Shown: positions 16,257 through 25,609, numbered from the stretch's first letter. The stretch: DNA of 64,000 nt from CATOSP01 sp965204715 (GCA_965204715.1 OZ242009.1:2728001-2792000); one strand, 5' to 3'. Notes: generated by a model from the letters alone, not told the origin. Translations and numbers: made by a program.

Positions 16257-16718
16257 ATGGAAGGGCTAACACAGCGGATCTCCCGGGCCATGCTCGGCCA
16301 GGAACAGGCCACCGTCACCATCCTGTCCACATTGCTCGCCGTTCAGGACGAGCTTGGCTATTTGCCCAGGGAAGCCATAGAGATGGTCGCCGGTTTCAAC
16401 GGCTCTACGATCAACGACGTCTGGGCCGTCGCTTCCTTTTATCCCAACTTCCGTTTCGAGCCGCCCTGTCTTCACCAGGTGGAGGTCTGCTGGGGGGCGT
16501 CGTGTCACCTGGTTGGGGCAATGCCGTTGATGGAGGCGGTGATGGAAGCCTGCGGACTGGAATCCGAGGGCGACCGGGAGGACGGGCGGCTTTCGCTGCG
16601 TTTCAATACCTGCCTGGGCGCTTGCGCCCACGCGCCGGTCATGGCGATAGACCACCATCTGGCCGGCAGACAGACACCCGATTCCGCGCGGGAGAGAATC
16701 GCGGGGCTTTTGGAATAG
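16257..16718 (+). CDS. nuoE: NuoE-like 24-kDa [2Fe-2S] subunit of a soluble NADH dehydrogenase
   Basis: A 153-residue thioredoxin-fold ferredoxin of the NuoE/HndA family. The four cluster ligands are visible: VCWGASCH and, 40-odd residues later, FNTCLGACAHAP. It transfers electrons between NuoF flavin and downstream clusters. I chose the ATG at 16257 because AGGAG lies 7 nt before it; an alternative TTG at 16203 would add 18 residues translated from a repeat. It is the first gene of a cluster with NuoF and a molybdopterin-type large subunit, with no membrane Nuo subunits, so the complex should be soluble. Confidence 0.87.
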   Translation: MEGLTQRISRAMLGQEQATVTILSTLLAVQDELGYLPREAIEMVAGFNGSTINDVWAVASFYPNFRFEPPCLHQVEVCWGASCHLVGAMPLMEAVMEACGLESEGDREDGRLSLRFNTCLGACAHAPVMAIDHHLAGRQTPDSARERIAGLLE

Positions 16719-16780
16719 ACCGGCCGGGCCACCCCGGAGGTGGTCCTGGTCTGCCCTCACACTCACAGGCAACGTGGAGT

Positions 16781-18517
16781 ATGCCCCCCAGTTTCCAGGA
16801 AATATCAGACGAATCTGAGCGGCGCTGGGCCCGATTGACCAACGGCGATGCCCCTTGGGTCAGGATAGGTTCCGCCCTGTGCGGTCAGGCTGCGGGCTGC
16901 GATGACGTGGTCCGTTCCGTGGAGGAGACCCTGTCCCAACACGGCGCAGTTGCCCAGGTGAGCCGTGTCGGCTGTATTGGGCTATGTTACGCCGAGCCGC
17001 TCCTGGACGTCATGCTGCCGGGCGGTCACCGCGTCTTTTACGGCAACGTGACGCCCGACACTGCCGTTGAGATTACGGAAGCGCATGTCATCGGCGGCGT
17101 TCCGGTCGAGGGGCTGGCTCTCGGTTATCTTCCGGGACCGGGTGGTCCTGATGCCGCCGTGGAGGCCCCCGGGAACATCCCTGACCTGGACTCCCACCCT
17201 CTGCGGTCTGTTGAGACCAAGATTGCCCTGCGCAACGCGGGGAACATCGACCCCGGAGACATCTACCAGTATGTGGCCAACGGTGGATACCATGCCCTGA
17301 ACCGCGCCTTGACCGAAATGACCCCTGAGGAGACCGTTGAGCAGGTAAATGCCTCCGGTCTGCGCGGACGCGGCGGCGCGGCCTTTCCCACAGGCACCAA
17401 GTGGCGTTTTCTGGCCGGTTCCAACGCGCCGGTGAAGTACATCCTCTGCAACTGCGAGGAGGGGGACCCGGGCGCGTTCAACGACAAGGCTATAGTCGAG
17501 AGCGATCCGCATACCCTGATCGAGGGTATTCTTCTGGCGGGCTACGCGACCGGGGCGAATGCCGGATACATCTTCATACGTCACGGTCACGACGGCCCCA
17601 TCGACCGGGCCCGTGGGGCCCTGGCGCAGGCCAGAGAGCTTGGGCTGGTCGGGCAGAACATCCTGGACAGCGGGTTCGACTTCGAGCTTGAAGTGGCGTT
17701 GACCGGGGACTCCTATGTTGCCGGCGAGGAGAGCGCCCTGATGGAGGCCATAGAGGGCAGCCGGGCGATGCCCCGGTTCCGGCCTCCCTTCCCGGCCCAG
17801 TTCGGGCTGTTCGGCAAACCTACCAACATCAACAACGTGAAGACCCTTGCCTACGTGCCGCAGATAATCGCCAACGGCGGGGAGTGGTTCGCATCCATCG
17901 GGCATGAGCAGAGCAAGGGAACGGTCATACTCTGCCTGACCGGAGACCTGAAATACACCGGCATGATCGAGGTGCCCCTGGGCATCAACCTGAAGGACGT
18001 ACTTTACGAGGCCGCGGGCGGCGTGCCCGGCGGAAAGAGCCTGAAACTCATCCAGAGCGGCGGTCCCCTGGGCGGCGTGCTGGGCGCTGACCACGTGGAT
18101 GTTGTGCTCGACTTTGAGGTGCTGCGCAGCGCCGGGGCGATTCTCGGTTCGGGCGGCATTATCGCCGCCGATGAGGACACCTGCGTTGTTGACCTGACCC
18201 GCGCCCTGATTGCCTTCTGCCAGTACGAGTCGTGCGGCAAGTGCTTCCCCTGCCGGATGGGGATGAGCCACCTGCTGGAGGTGCTGGAGCGCATCTGCCG
18301 CCTTGAAGGCACACGGGAGGACCTGGGGTTGATGCGCAGGGTGGGCGAGAACATGCAGGCCGGGTCCCTATGCGGCCACGGGCAGTTGGGATTCAACCCC
18401 GTATCCTCCGCGCTACGCTACTTCGGGGATGAGTTCGAGGCCCACATAACGGGCGGCGCTTGTCCCACGGGCGTCTGCCTGAAACCCAGGTTTTCCCCTG
18501 CCTTGACACGAAGATAA
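16781..18517 (+). CDS. nuoF: NuoF-like NADH-binding flavoprotein subunit (HndC/FdhB type)
   Basis: A 578-residue protein. Residues about 25-115 are an extra thioredoxin-like [2Fe-2S] domain (LCGQAAGC...RVGCIGLCY) as in HndC and NAD-dependent formate dehydrogenase beta subunits. Next come the NADH/FMN core (GLRGRGGAAFPTGTKW, GEESALMEAIEG), an SLBB domain, and a C-terminal [4Fe-4S] site (YESCGKCFPCRMG with a later SLCGHG Cys). It accepts or donates electrons to NAD(H). The ATG at 16781 has only a weak GGAG very close by. It is followed 45 nt later by the large subunit, consistent with one operon. Confidence 0.9.
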   Translation: MPPSFQEISDESERRWARLTNGDAPWVRIGSALCGQAAGCDDVVRSVEETLSQHGAVAQVSRVGCIGLCYAEPLLDVMLPGGHRVFYGNVTPDTAVEITEAHVIGGVPVEGLALGYLPGPGGPDAAVEAPGNIPDLDSHPLRSVETKIALRNAGNIDPGDIYQYVANGGYHALNRALTEMTPEETVEQVNASGLRGRGGAAFPTGTKWRFLAGSNAPVKYILCNCEEGDPGAFNDKAIVESDPHTLIEGILLAGYATGANAGYIFIRHGHDGPIDRARGALAQARELGLVGQNILDSGFDFELEVALTGDSYVAGEESALMEAIEGSRAMPRFRPPFPAQFGLFGKPTNINNVKTLAYVPQIIANGGEWFASIGHEQSKGTVILCLTGDLKYTGMIEVPLGINLKDVLYEAAGGVPGGKSLKLIQSGGPLGGVLGADHVDVVLDFEVLRSAGAILGSGGIIAADEDTCVVDLTRALIAFCQYESCGKCFPCRMGMSHLLEVLERICRLEGTREDLGLMRRVGENMQAGSLCGHGQLGFNPVSSALRYFGDEFEAHITGGACPTGVCLKPRFSPALTRR

Positions 18518-18562
18518 TCGCTGGCGGTTGGTCAACAGCGCCTGGCCGCCGGGAGATAGTTC

Positions 18563-21400
18563 ATGCCTGACGACATCACCATCTCGATAGACGGCGTCGA
18601 AATACAGACTCAGCCGGGAAAGATGGTCCTGGAGGCCGCCATCGAGGCGGGCATCTATATCCCGTACCTCTGCTACCACCCGGGCATGAAACCCTTCGCC
18701 GCCTGCCGTATGTGCGTTGTCGGCGTTGAGGGAGGCCGGGGTTACCCCGCGGCCTGCGCCCTGCCGGTGGCGCCGGACATGAAGATACGCAGCGAGGATG
18801 ACGACGTCCGCGCGCTTCGTCACTCGGTCATGGAGATGCTGATCGCCGAGCATCCCGACGGCTGTCTGACGTGCCACCGTATTGAGATATGCGGCCCCAG
18901 TGACGTTTGCCTCCGCCATGTCTCGGTGCGGGACCGGTGTGTCACTTGCCCCAAGAACGAGCGGTGCGAGTTGAAGGACACTGTCCGTTACCTGGGCATG
19001 AACCTGGAATCGCCGCTCCAGTACAAGTACCGGCAGATCCCCCTGGAAGTGAGCGATCCCTTCTATGACCGGGACTACAACCTCTGCATCGTCTGCGGCC
19101 GCTGCGTCCGCGCCTGCGAGGAACTGCGTGGGGACGATGCGATCTGCTTTACCGACCGGGGCGGAAGCGCGCTGGTGGGCACTTCCTTCGGCTCCTCGCT
19201 GTTGGAGTCAGGGTGCGAGTTCTGCGGTGCATGTATCGACGTTTGTCCCGTCGGGGCGCTGGTGGAGCGGGAACACAAGTGGGAGAAGGCTGCCCGTGTC
19301 GAACGCACCATTTGTCCCCATTGCCCTGTCGGTTGCCAGATGAACCTGGAGATTAACTCCCGGGGCGGCTTCGTCCGCGCCATCCCGGAGATCAACTCCC
19401 CGGCCAACCGGGGCCAGGCCTGCTTCAAGGGCAAGTTCGGGCTGGAGTTCATCAACAGCGGGGAACGCCTGAAGCATCCCATGGTCCGCCGCAACGGGGC
19501 ATTGGAGGAGGCTACATGGAACGAGGCGCTGGACCACATGGCCCAGCGGCTGCCATCGTATGCCGGAGACAGCTTTGCCCTCCTCACGTCGCCCAACAGC
19601 ACCAATGAGGAGCACTACCTGGCCCAGAAGTTCGCCCGGTTGGTTATGAACACAAACAACGTGGACCAGACCTCCGATACCCAGCCGGAGCTTACCAGGG
19701 CGTTGGAGCGTTCCCTTGGATATGCCGCCGCCACCAACCCCATCTGGGACCTGGAGCAGGCCGGATGTATATTGGTCTTCAATTCCAACGTCACTGAGGA
19801 ACACAACGTCGTTGGGGTTCCCATCAAGCGCGCAGCCCGGAAGGATGCGAAGCTGGTGGTCATTGACCCCCGGGAGGTGGAACTGACCCGCTACTCCGAC
19901 GTCTGGCTCCGCCCAGCGCCCGGCACGGAACTATTGCTGTTGGGGGGAGTGTTGAGGTCCCTGATCGACCAGGGATTGCAGCAGGACGATTGGCTGGATG
20001 AGAACTGCGAGAGTCCTGCAACCCTCTATTACGCCCTGCATAACGTCGACATGGATGAAGTGTCCAGGGTCACCCACGTGAGCCTGGATGATATGGCAGA
20101 GGCGGCGCGTCTCTACGGAGAGGCTGGCGCGGCTGCGATAGTCTATGCCTTGGACAATGTGCCGTCCGGGGTGAGGGCCGACTGCGTGCGAGCCCTGATC
20201 GACCTTTCCCTGCTTACGGGCAACGTGGGCAAGGCCGGCGCCGGGCTGTATCCGATGCGCCAGGGGGCGAACGAACAGGGAGCATGGGACGTGGGCTGCC
20301 TCCCGGACCGTCTGCCGGGATACCGCCCGGTCCGGGACGCCGATGCCCGTGCTCAGGTGGAAGAGGCTTGGGGAGGTGAGGTGCCGGAAACCCCGGGTCT
20401 GCTTGTGGCCGACGCTCTGGAAGCTGCCGCTGACGGGCGGGTCAAGGCAATGATGGTGATTGGCGACCCGGTTAATTTCACCAATGGCAAACTCGGCAAC
20501 GGCGTCCAGGCCCTCTCGAACCTGGAGTTTCTGGTTGTCCAGGATACCTTTGCGGGACCGCTGACGGAAATCGCCGACGTGGTGCTGCCCCGTGTCACCT
20601 TCGCCGAGAAGGACGGCACTTTCACCAACCTGGAGCGCAGAGTCCAAAGATACCGCCCGGCCGTCCAGGTAGCGGATAACGACGCCCGGCCGGAAAGTTG
20701 GGTCATTTGCGAGTTGGCTTCCCGGATGGGCGTCCAGGGTTTCAACTACCTGACCGCAGCCCAGGTCATGGAAGAAATAGCCGGTCTGTGCCCAATCTAC
20801 GGCGGTGTTTCCTATCACCGTCTCGAGGAGGGAGGCAGGCTGGTCCTCCGCACTGACCTGAACAGCCCCCAACCGACCCAGGTGCTCCACGCGGGCAAGG
20901 AGTTTCCCGGGATACAGTGGCCATGCCCGGCGGAAGACGCGCCGGATACCGGGACTCTGTACGCTGAGGGTTTCCCGTCCGGGAACGCCGTCCTGGAAGC
21001 GCCTCCCTTCCGGGCCGAAGAGGCAACCGATGACCCGGAGTTCCCTTCCTGGCTGGTGCCCGGGAGGGTCCTTTTCCAGCAGGGCAGGGACATGGAGGTT
21101 GTTCGAGGAAGGCGCAACCGCATCCAGAGAGAGGAACGGGTAGAGTTGAACCCGGTCACCGCTGGCGCGCTCGCGGTGCAGGACGGAGACCGGGTGGAGG
21201 TGCGGACCCGCAGTGGTGCGGACAACGGAACATTGGTGGCAACTGTCCGTTTCGCCGATGAAGTTCCGGAGGGTGTCATTTCAACCACGTTCCTCTTCGG
21301 ACAGTTGGCTGAGGCGATGCAGGCGAGCCCGGAACCGGACCCGGCAGCCGGAGTGCCCGGACTGGATATCCGCCGCGCGGCAATCGTCAAACTGGAATAG
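18563..21400 (+). CDS. Formate dehydrogenase alpha/NuoG-like molybdopterin-type oxidoreductase lacking the catalytic Cys/Sec
   Basis: A 945-residue protein: N-terminal [2Fe-2S] ferredoxin (C37, C48, C51, C65), a His-containing [4Fe-4S] segment, two [4Fe-4S] ferredoxin motifs (CIVCGRCVRAC, CEFCGACIDVCP), then the molybdopterin domain with its own CPHCPVGC cluster, and a C-terminal MopB-binding domain. This is the architecture of NAD-dependent formate dehydrogenase FdhA. Where FdhA has the Mo-ligating Sec/Cys followed by His, this protein reads NNVDQTSDTQPE (residues 365-376), with neither residue. It is therefore unlikely to oxidise formate, and could be a NuoG-like electron-transfer subunit or use another ligand. 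No in-frame TGA occurs. Encoded with NuoE, NuoF and a reductase. Confidence 0.88.
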   Translation: MPDDITISIDGVEIQTQPGKMVLEAAIEAGIYIPYLCYHPGMKPFAACRMCVVGVEGGRGYPAACALPVAPDMKIRSEDDDVRALRHSVMEMLIAEHPDGCLTCHRIEICGPSDVCLRHVSVRDRCVTCPKNERCELKDTVRYLGMNLESPLQYKYRQIPLEVSDPFYDRDYNLCIVCGRCVRACEELRGDDAICFTDRGGSALVGTSFGSSLLESGCEFCGACIDVCPVGALVEREHKWEKAARVERTICPHCPVGCQMNLEINSRGGFVRAIPEINSPANRGQACFKGKFGLEFINSGERLKHPMVRRNGALEEATWNEALDHMAQRLPSYAGDSFALLTSPNSTNEEHYLAQKFARLVMNTNNVDQTSDTQPELTRALERSLGYAAATNPIWDLEQAGCILVFNSNVTEEHNVVGVPIKRAARKDAKLVVIDPREVELTRYSDVWLRPAPGTELLLLGGVLRSLIDQGLQQDDWLDENCESPATLYYALHNVDMDEVSRVTHVSLDDMAEAARLYGEAGAAAIVYALDNVPSGVRADCVRALIDLSLLTGNVGKAGAGLYPMRQGANEQGAWDVGCLPDRLPGYRPVRDADARAQVEEAWGGEVPETPGLLVADALEAAADGRVKAMMVIGDPVNFTNGKLGNGVQALSNLEFLVVQDTFAGPLTEIADVVLPRVTFAEKDGTFTNLERRVQRYRPAVQVADNDARPESWVICELASRMGVQGFNYLTAAQVMEEIAGLCPIYGGVSYHRLEEGGRLVLRTDLNSPQPTQVLHAGKEFPGIQWPCPAEDAPDTGTLYAEGFPSGNAVLEAPPFRAEEATDDPEFPSWLVPGRVLFQQGRDMEVVRGRRNRIQREERVELNPVTAGALAVQDGDRVEVRTRSGADNGTLVATVRFADEVPEGVISTTFLFGQLAEAMQASPEPDPAAGVPGLDIRRAAIVKLE

Positions 21401-21474
21401 AACTGGAATAGAGTGGCATTACCCGGCCCGTGGTCTACCGCCATACGCCAACAATCCAGGAGGTCCAGGAATAC

Positions 21475-22254
21475 ATGGTGTATCAGGAAACGCAGATGGA
21501 CGCCCGGACTGTCCCCAACAGCCGGAGAGCCAAGGCTGTGGCCAACCTGCCCGCAGCCCGTTTGGTCGAGCGTACTGACATCACCGGGGACCTCATGGTC
21601 ATCAAGCTCGAACCGGAGATGGATGAGTTCCGGTTCAAGGCAGGGCAATACTGCACCCTGGGCCTTCAGGGGATCGAACGTGCTTACTCAATCGTGTCGG
21701 CCCCGTATGAGCCGTACCTGGAAATCTTCGTCGAGTTGGTCCCGGATGGCGAGTTGACCCCGCTGATGTGGAAGATGAAAGTCGGAGATGCCATGACCAT
21801 AAGGCCCCGCGCCAAGGGCCTGTTCACCATGGACCCGCGCTATCACCATCACTTCATGGTCTCAACCGTTACAGGCGCCGCCCCGTCGGTGAGTATCCTC
21901 CGCCAGTATCTCAGGGATAACGGTGATGGCCACACCTTCTACGTGCTGCTGGGGGCCAGCTACCACGACGAACTGACCTACGACGCTGAGTTGGGGAGCA
22001 TGGCAAAGGCCCACCCGGGCTTCATAAAGTTTGTACCAACCGTAAGCCGTCCCGCCGAGGAACGCAACTCGGCATGGGAGGGTGACGGCGGCCGCGTCAA
22101 CGCGATCTTCCAGGACTACCTGGAGAAATTCGACCCTCCCATCGACGATACCCTCATATACGCCTGCGGTCACCCTGGCATGATTGAAGATGTGAAGAAC
22201 AAGGTCGTGCCCCAAGGCTGGAAGTTCAAGGAAGAACGTTTCTGGAAAGAATAA
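21475..22254 (+). CDS. Ferredoxin-NADP+ reductase-like flavoprotein
   Basis: A 259-residue FAD/NAD(P) oxidoreductase of the bacterial ferredoxin-NADP reductase type. The FAD motif is ERAYSIVSAPYEPYLEIFVE, the pyridine-nucleotide region follows with TVTGAAPSVSILRQYL, and the C-terminus has YACGHPGMIEDVKNKV. It moves electrons between NAD(P)H and ferredoxin or flavodoxin. An in-frame GTG lies at 21430, but the ATG at 21475 has AGGAGG about 11 nt upstream and fits the family N-terminus. Co-oriented and 74 nt after the molybdopterin-type subunit, so likely part of the same electron-transfer operon. Confidence 0.87.
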   Translation: MVYQETQMDARTVPNSRRAKAVANLPAARLVERTDITGDLMVIKLEPEMDEFRFKAGQYCTLGLQGIERAYSIVSAPYEPYLEIFVELVPDGELTPLMWKMKVGDAMTIRPRAKGLFTMDPRYHHHFMVSTVTGAAPSVSILRQYLRDNGDGHTFYVLLGASYHDELTYDAELGSMAKAHPGFIKFVPTVSRPAEERNSAWEGDGGRVNAIFQDYLEKFDPPIDDTLIYACGHPGMIEDVKNKVVPQGWKFKEERFWKE

Positions 22255-22467
22255 CACCCGCGTCCGGCCCACCACACCGGGCATCTGTGTCGCAAATGGC
22301 CTGAAGTGGACGCAGGGAGTGTTCGGCAAACGACGTGCCAGTTTCCGGCGTTCATTCGAGGCAGGCGATCTCCCCGTAAAGACCTCCGACTGCGTCACTC
22401 AGCCGCTTCTCCGGCGGCTCGTATGTGGGTTAGAATGGCCTGAACCTGCCCCGGCGGTAAGGGAATT

Positions 22468-25104
22468 GTGACGCCGATACGCCGCCAATACCTCAAAATC
22501 AAGCACTCCTACCCCGATGCCATTGTCCTCTTCCGTCTCGGCGACTTTTACGAGACCTTTGACGAGGACGCCCAAGTTGCGTCCAAAGCCCTTGAAATAA
22601 CCCTCACCTCCCGCGGTATGGGCAAGGACCTGAAGGTGCCCATGGCCGGGGTCCCCGCCCACTCTTTGGAAGGCTACCTCGCCCGGCTGGTCAAGCAAGG
22701 GTATAAAGTGGCCATCTGTGAGCAATTGACCGAACCCTCCGCAGGCAGGGGGTTGGTCGAGCGCGATGTGGTGCGGGTGGTGACCCCAGGCACTGTTTTG
22801 GAGTCCGCCTTGCTGGACCAGAAGAGCAATAACTTTCTGGCCGCGGTGGTTGATGAGGGAGAATCGGCGGGCCTGGCCTACGTGGATGTCTCTACCGGGG
22901 AATTCGCGGCTACCCAGGTCGCGCCGGAAGAACTCCCTCTTGAGCTGGAGCGCATCGGCCCGGCAGAGGTAATCGTGCCCCTTTGGGAGGAAATGCCCGC
23001 TTGGGTTGCTCCCCCAAGCCAGACAGGGACACCCCGTTGGCAGATGACACCGGTCAACCCGGCCTCCTTCGCGCCGGACCTGGCCCGGAAGGCCCTTCTG
23101 GACTACTACGGCATCCTGTCCCTTGAATCCTTTGGAGTTGATGGAAGTCCCCTGGCGGTTATGGCGGCCGGAGCCATCGTTGACTACCTGGGGAACACCC
23201 ATAAGGGGGGCGTTCCCCAACTGGCAGGCTTGGGCCTCTACTCGACATCCGCCTACATGACCCTGGATGCCCAGACCAGGCGGAACCTGGAACTATTCCA
23301 GGCAGGACGTTCCGAGGCCCGGGAGTTCTCTCTGCTGGCGAGCCTGGACTTGACCCAGGCGCCAATGGGCGGGCGTCTGTTGCGCCGCTGGCTTGGCCAG
23401 CCTCTGGTGCAACTGGAGCCACTGGAGCAAAGGCTGGACGCTGCTGAACATTTCGTCGAAGACGGGTTCCGGCGTGACAGCGCATCGTCCCTGCTGTCCC
23501 GCGTCCCTGACCTGGAGCGCATCATGTCGCGGACGACCGCCGGTGTCGTAGCCCCAAGAGAGTTGCTTGCCCTGAAAGCGGGGCTGGAGGCTGTGCCTGA
23601 CCTGGCCGTGATTCTGGAAGAAGGACCGAACAGCGGGAGGGCCGATGCGCCGGTTATGAACGGTCGTATGGGCTGGCTGCGCCGCCAATTGACCCCACTG
23701 CCCGAAATTATTGACCTCATTGATGCAGCTATTGACCCCGAACCGGGCGGAGATGTCGGGGACGGAAACGTCATACGCTCCGGTTTCTCGCCGGAGTTGG
23801 ACCAACTGAAAGCCCAGTCACAGGAGGCCCGGCGGTATATCGCAGGGTTGGAGCAGAAAGAGCGGGAACGCACAGGCATCAGAGGGTTGAAGGTCGGATA
23901 CAACCAGGTCTTCGGCTACTATATAGAGGTCAGCAAGGCCAGCGTCCCCCAAGTGCCGGAGGATTACGACCGCCGCCAAACGTTGACCAATTCGGAGCGG
24001 TACATTGTCCCGCAACTCAAGGAGTATGAGTCGCTGGTCCTGAATGCCAGGGAGCGTATCGATGAGATGGAACGCTCCCTCTACCGTCGGGTCTGCGGGC
24101 AGATAGCCCAGTCCGCCGCGGCAGTGGCCAAGCTGGCCTTCGCGATAGCCCAGGTCGATGTATTTGTCAGTCTTGCCGAGGTGGCAGCCCGCAATGGGTA
24201 CGTCCGGCCCCGCCTGGACTTCGGAAACGTCATCTGGATTAAGGACGGCCGGCACCCCGTTGTGGAGCAAGTTCTGGGTCCCGGCGCATACGTCCCTAAC
24301 GACATCTACCTGAGCAACGACGATGCCCGGATCATCGTCCTGACCGGACCCAACATGGCTGGCAAGTCTACCTATATACGTCAGACGGCCATCATCACGC
24401 TTATGGCCCAGATCGGCAGCTTCGTCCCAGCCTCCGAGGCGTCAATCGGCCTGGTAGACCGCATCTTCACTCGTGTTGGCCTGCAGGACGACCTGACCAC
24501 CGGCCAGTCCACCTTCATGGTGGAGATGGTGGAGACCGCGGCCATACTGAACCAGGCTACTCCACGGTCGTTGGTGGTGTTGGACGAAATCGGACGAGGG
24601 ACCAGCACATACGATGGGCTCGCCATAGCGCGGTCGGTCATCGAACATCTGCATAACGACCGGCGTCTTCGCTGCAAGACCATGTTCGCCACCCATTACC
24701 ACGAGCTTACCGAGTTGGCCAGCGTCCTGCCCGGTGTCCGCAACTTCACAGTGGCGGCTATCGAAGAAGATGGAAACGTCGTGTTCTTGCACCGTATTGT
24801 GCCGGGTGGGGCCGACAAGAGTTACGGCGTGCACGTGGCCCGGCTGGCCGGTTTGCCCGCAGGTGTTGTGAACCGGGCCTGGGAGGTGCTGGCTGACCTG
24901 GAGAAGAACGGTGGGAGGAGGGGGCGTGCCCGGAAGACCCGGCCCCAGGCCGGACCGTCGGCGCAGATTCCCCTGTTCTCCTCCGCCCAATCCCTGGCGG
25001 ATGAGGTCAAGGAACTGGACGTCCCGAATTTGACCCCACTGGAAGCAATCAATCTTCTCTACGACCTTCAACGTAAGGCCAGAGAGGCGGACCAGCCCGG
25101 CTGA
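22468..25104 (+). CDS. mutS: DNA mismatch repair protein MutS
   Basis: An 878-residue MutS. The N-terminal mismatch-recognition motif is F-Y-E (GDFYETF), the Walker A is TGPNMAGKST, and ABC signature and D-loop residues follow (STFMVEM, LDEIGRGTST, FATHYHELTEL). A short C-terminal region with a helix-turn-helix-type dimer motif ends the protein. It recognises mismatches as a dimer and recruits MutL, whose gene lies 1.1 kb downstream. The start is a GTG; TAAGG lies about 5 nt upstream. Length and all motifs are normal. Confidence 0.97.
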   Translation: MTPIRRQYLKIKHSYPDAIVLFRLGDFYETFDEDAQVASKALEITLTSRGMGKDLKVPMAGVPAHSLEGYLARLVKQGYKVAICEQLTEPSAGRGLVERDVVRVVTPGTVLESALLDQKSNNFLAAVVDEGESAGLAYVDVSTGEFAATQVAPEELPLELERIGPAEVIVPLWEEMPAWVAPPSQTGTPRWQMTPVNPASFAPDLARKALLDYYGILSLESFGVDGSPLAVMAAGAIVDYLGNTHKGGVPQLAGLGLYSTSAYMTLDAQTRRNLELFQAGRSEAREFSLLASLDLTQAPMGGRLLRRWLGQPLVQLEPLEQRLDAAEHFVEDGFRRDSASSLLSRVPDLERIMSRTTAGVVAPRELLALKAGLEAVPDLAVILEEGPNSGRADAPVMNGRMGWLRRQLTPLPEIIDLIDAAIDPEPGGDVGDGNVIRSGFSPELDQLKAQSQEARRYIAGLEQKERERTGIRGLKVGYNQVFGYYIEVSKASVPQVPEDYDRRQTLTNSERYIVPQLKEYESLVLNARERIDEMERSLYRRVCGQIAQSAAAVAKLAFAIAQVDVFVSLAEVAARNGYVRPRLDFGNVIWIKDGRHPVVEQVLGPGAYVPNDIYLSNDDARIIVLTGPNMAGKSTYIRQTAIITLMAQIGSFVPASEASIGLVDRIFTRVGLQDDLTTGQSTFMVEMVETAAILNQATPRSLVVLDEIGRGTSTYDGLAIARSVIEHLHNDRRLRCKTMFATHYHELTELASVLPGVRNFTVAAIEEDGNVVFLHRIVPGGADKSYGVHVARLAGLPAGVVNRAWEVLADLEKNGGRRGRARKTRPQAGPSAQIPLFSSAQSLADEVKELDVPNLTPLEAINLLYDLQRKAREADQPG

Positions 25105-25146
25105 AGCCATGCGCCAAGATTGGTGAAATTCGGCCAGTGCATCCTT

Positions 25147-25175
25147 TTGTTCGGGACTGCCTCTGGGGTTAAAAT
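25147..25175 (+). promoter_or_regulatory. Putative sigma-70 promoter of the selenoprotein ArsC-like gene
   Basis: TTGTTC (25147-25152) and TAAAAT (25170-25175) are separated by 17 nt, a good match to the -35/-10 consensus, about 80 nt upstream of the TTG start at 25256 and within an otherwise GC-rich gap after mutS. Prediction from sequence only. Confidence 0.45.
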
Positions 25176-25255
25176 ATGCCCACGCAACCCCTAAGGTGGC
25201 TTGCCATATTGGCCACACGATGAACCCTGACTGCTGCTGACAAGGAGATGTTTCG

Positions 25256-25609
25256 TTGAGCGAGAACGTAACCCTTTATTGGTGGCCTCGTTGATCATCT
25301 TGCCGCAAGGTAAGAGAGTTGCTCTTACAGAACGGCGCTGAGATCGAGGAACGGGACTATTTCAAGGAACCGTTCACCGAGGCGGAACTGGCATCCCTGG
25401 CCGGTGAAATCGGCGCGAGCCAGATGTTCGCCAAGCGTAGCCCGAGCCTCAAGAAGATGGGGTTGGCAGGCAAAGAGATGGCTGACGATGAGATGTTGGC
25501 GCTGATGCTTCAAGAACCGCGCCTGGTGCGCCGCCCCATCATCCGGCTCCGGGGCCGGTTTCTGGTGGGCGCGAACCTCAAGGCGGTCGAGGCTGCGCTG
25601 ACGGAGTGA
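25256..25609 (+). CDS. ArsC/Spx-family reductase, predicted selenoprotein (TGA = Sec13)
   Basis: The frame starts at a TTG with AAGGAG 8 nt upstream and reads MSENVTLYWWPR, then TGA (25292-25294), then SSCRKVRELLLQNGAEIEE and the full ArsC/Spx domain, giving 117 residues, the family length. The TGA occupies the first Cys of the CxxC redox motif (U-S-S-C). The conserved C-terminal PRLVRRPII block of ArsC/Spx/YffB proteins is present. ArsC-type proteins reduce arsenate or act as thiol redox enzymes; here the nucleophile would be selenocysteine. A perfect hairpin follows the TGA at the right distance for a bacterial SECIS. Standard callers would start at the TTG at 25319 and lose the active site. 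The alternative, a nonsense mutation, is made less likely by the intact frame, hairpin and a second such gene at 39003. Confidence 0.82.
25292..25294 (+). other. In-frame TGA predicted to encode selenocysteine
   Basis: Codon 13 of the ArsC/Spx-like gene, at the first position of the CxxC motif. Flanking codons on both sides keep the family's sequence in one frame. Confidence 0.78.
25310..25328 (+). promoter_or_regulatory. Candidate bacterial SECIS hairpin
   Basis: GTAAGAG (25310-25316), loop AGTTG, CTCTTAC (25322-25328): a perfect 7-bp stem. The loop begins 22 nt after the TGA and has a G among its first two bases, both as known for SelB-binding bacterial SECIS elements. A smaller competing hairpin (CTTG-CCG-CAAG) lies just upstream. 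Confidence 0.6.

Noticed and set aside
18563..21400. Straightforward assignment as NAD-dependent formate dehydrogenase alpha subunit
   Set aside because: The Mo-ligating Sec/Cys and adjacent His are not present in the sequence.
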